Positions 12,903-12,903 of a DNA stretch of 12,903 bases are shown here, in pieces (within the stretch, counting starts at the first letter, position 1; each line of letters starts with the position of its first letter). Made by a program: the position numbers and the translations under genes. Source of the DNA: Rhodospirillaceae bacterium (GTDB taxonomy: Bacteria; Pseudomonadota; Alphaproteobacteria; MPNO01; UBA2964); the NCBI GenBank assembly GCA_002712335.1, contig PATI01000062.1, forward strand, positions 17,382 to 30,284. The letters are read 5' to 3'. The notes beneath the pieces are model-generated. The model saw only the letters and a program-made list of their open reading frames with translations, was not told the origin of the DNA and ran no database searches.

Positions 12903-12903
12903 C

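Noticed and set aside
1..12903. Insertion sequence, integrase, attachment site, CRISPR array or tRNA as a mobile-element signature
   Set aside because: No transposase or integrase motif, no regularly spaced direct repeats and no tRNA-like cloverleaf could be found by reading.

Overview
The window looks like an accessory catabolic locus from a bacterium of moderate-to-low GC content with compact genes. The protein families fit a Gram-negative (pseudomonadotan-type) heterotroph, but nothing here fixes the taxon. There is no rRNA, tRNA, CRISPR array, insertion sequence or phage gene.

Layout. (1) Positions 1-1012, minus strand: the two subunits of an oxoacid-type CoA-transferase, with the B subunit cut by the left edge. 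(2) A divergent intergenic region of about 160 bp. (3) Positions 1173-5916, plus strand, a tight three-gene operon: a UbiD-family (prenylated-FMN) decarboxylase, a xanthine-dehydrogenase-family molybdenum hydroxylase catalytic subunit, and a crotonase-fold protein. (4) Positions 6017-8347, minus strand: a second, paralogous molybdenum hydroxylase catalytic subunit, convergent with the operon. (5) Positions 8456-10768, plus strand: a cytoplasmic, BisC/DorA-like bis-MGD molybdoenzyme, closed by a perfect 15-bp hairpin terminator. (6) Positions 10843-11424, minus strand: two small two-helix membrane proteins that are paralogues of each other. (7) About 400 bp of extremely AT-rich non-coding DNA. 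(8) Positions 11827-12141, plus strand: a YCII-domain protein. (9) Positions 12138 to the right edge, minus strand: a trypsin-like serine protease whose N-terminus lies outside the window.

How the genes may work together (inference). UbiD decarboxylase, Mo hydroxylase, crotonase and CoA-transferase form a plausible route for a (hetero)aromatic or unsaturated carboxylic acid: loss of a carboxylate, hydroxylation with water-derived oxygen, then CoA-thioester chemistry. The combination recalls the bacterial furan-carboxylate (hmf) pathway, where a UbiD-like decarboxylase, a Mo-dependent furoyl-CoA dehydrogenase and a crotonase-type hydrolase act in sequence. Substrate identity cannot be read from the sequence. 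The [2Fe-2S] and FAD subunits expected to serve the Mo hydroxylases are absent, as is a UbiX flavin prenyltransferase; they must be encoded elsewhere or the enzymes are unusual. Genes right of 10768 look unrelated to this pathway.
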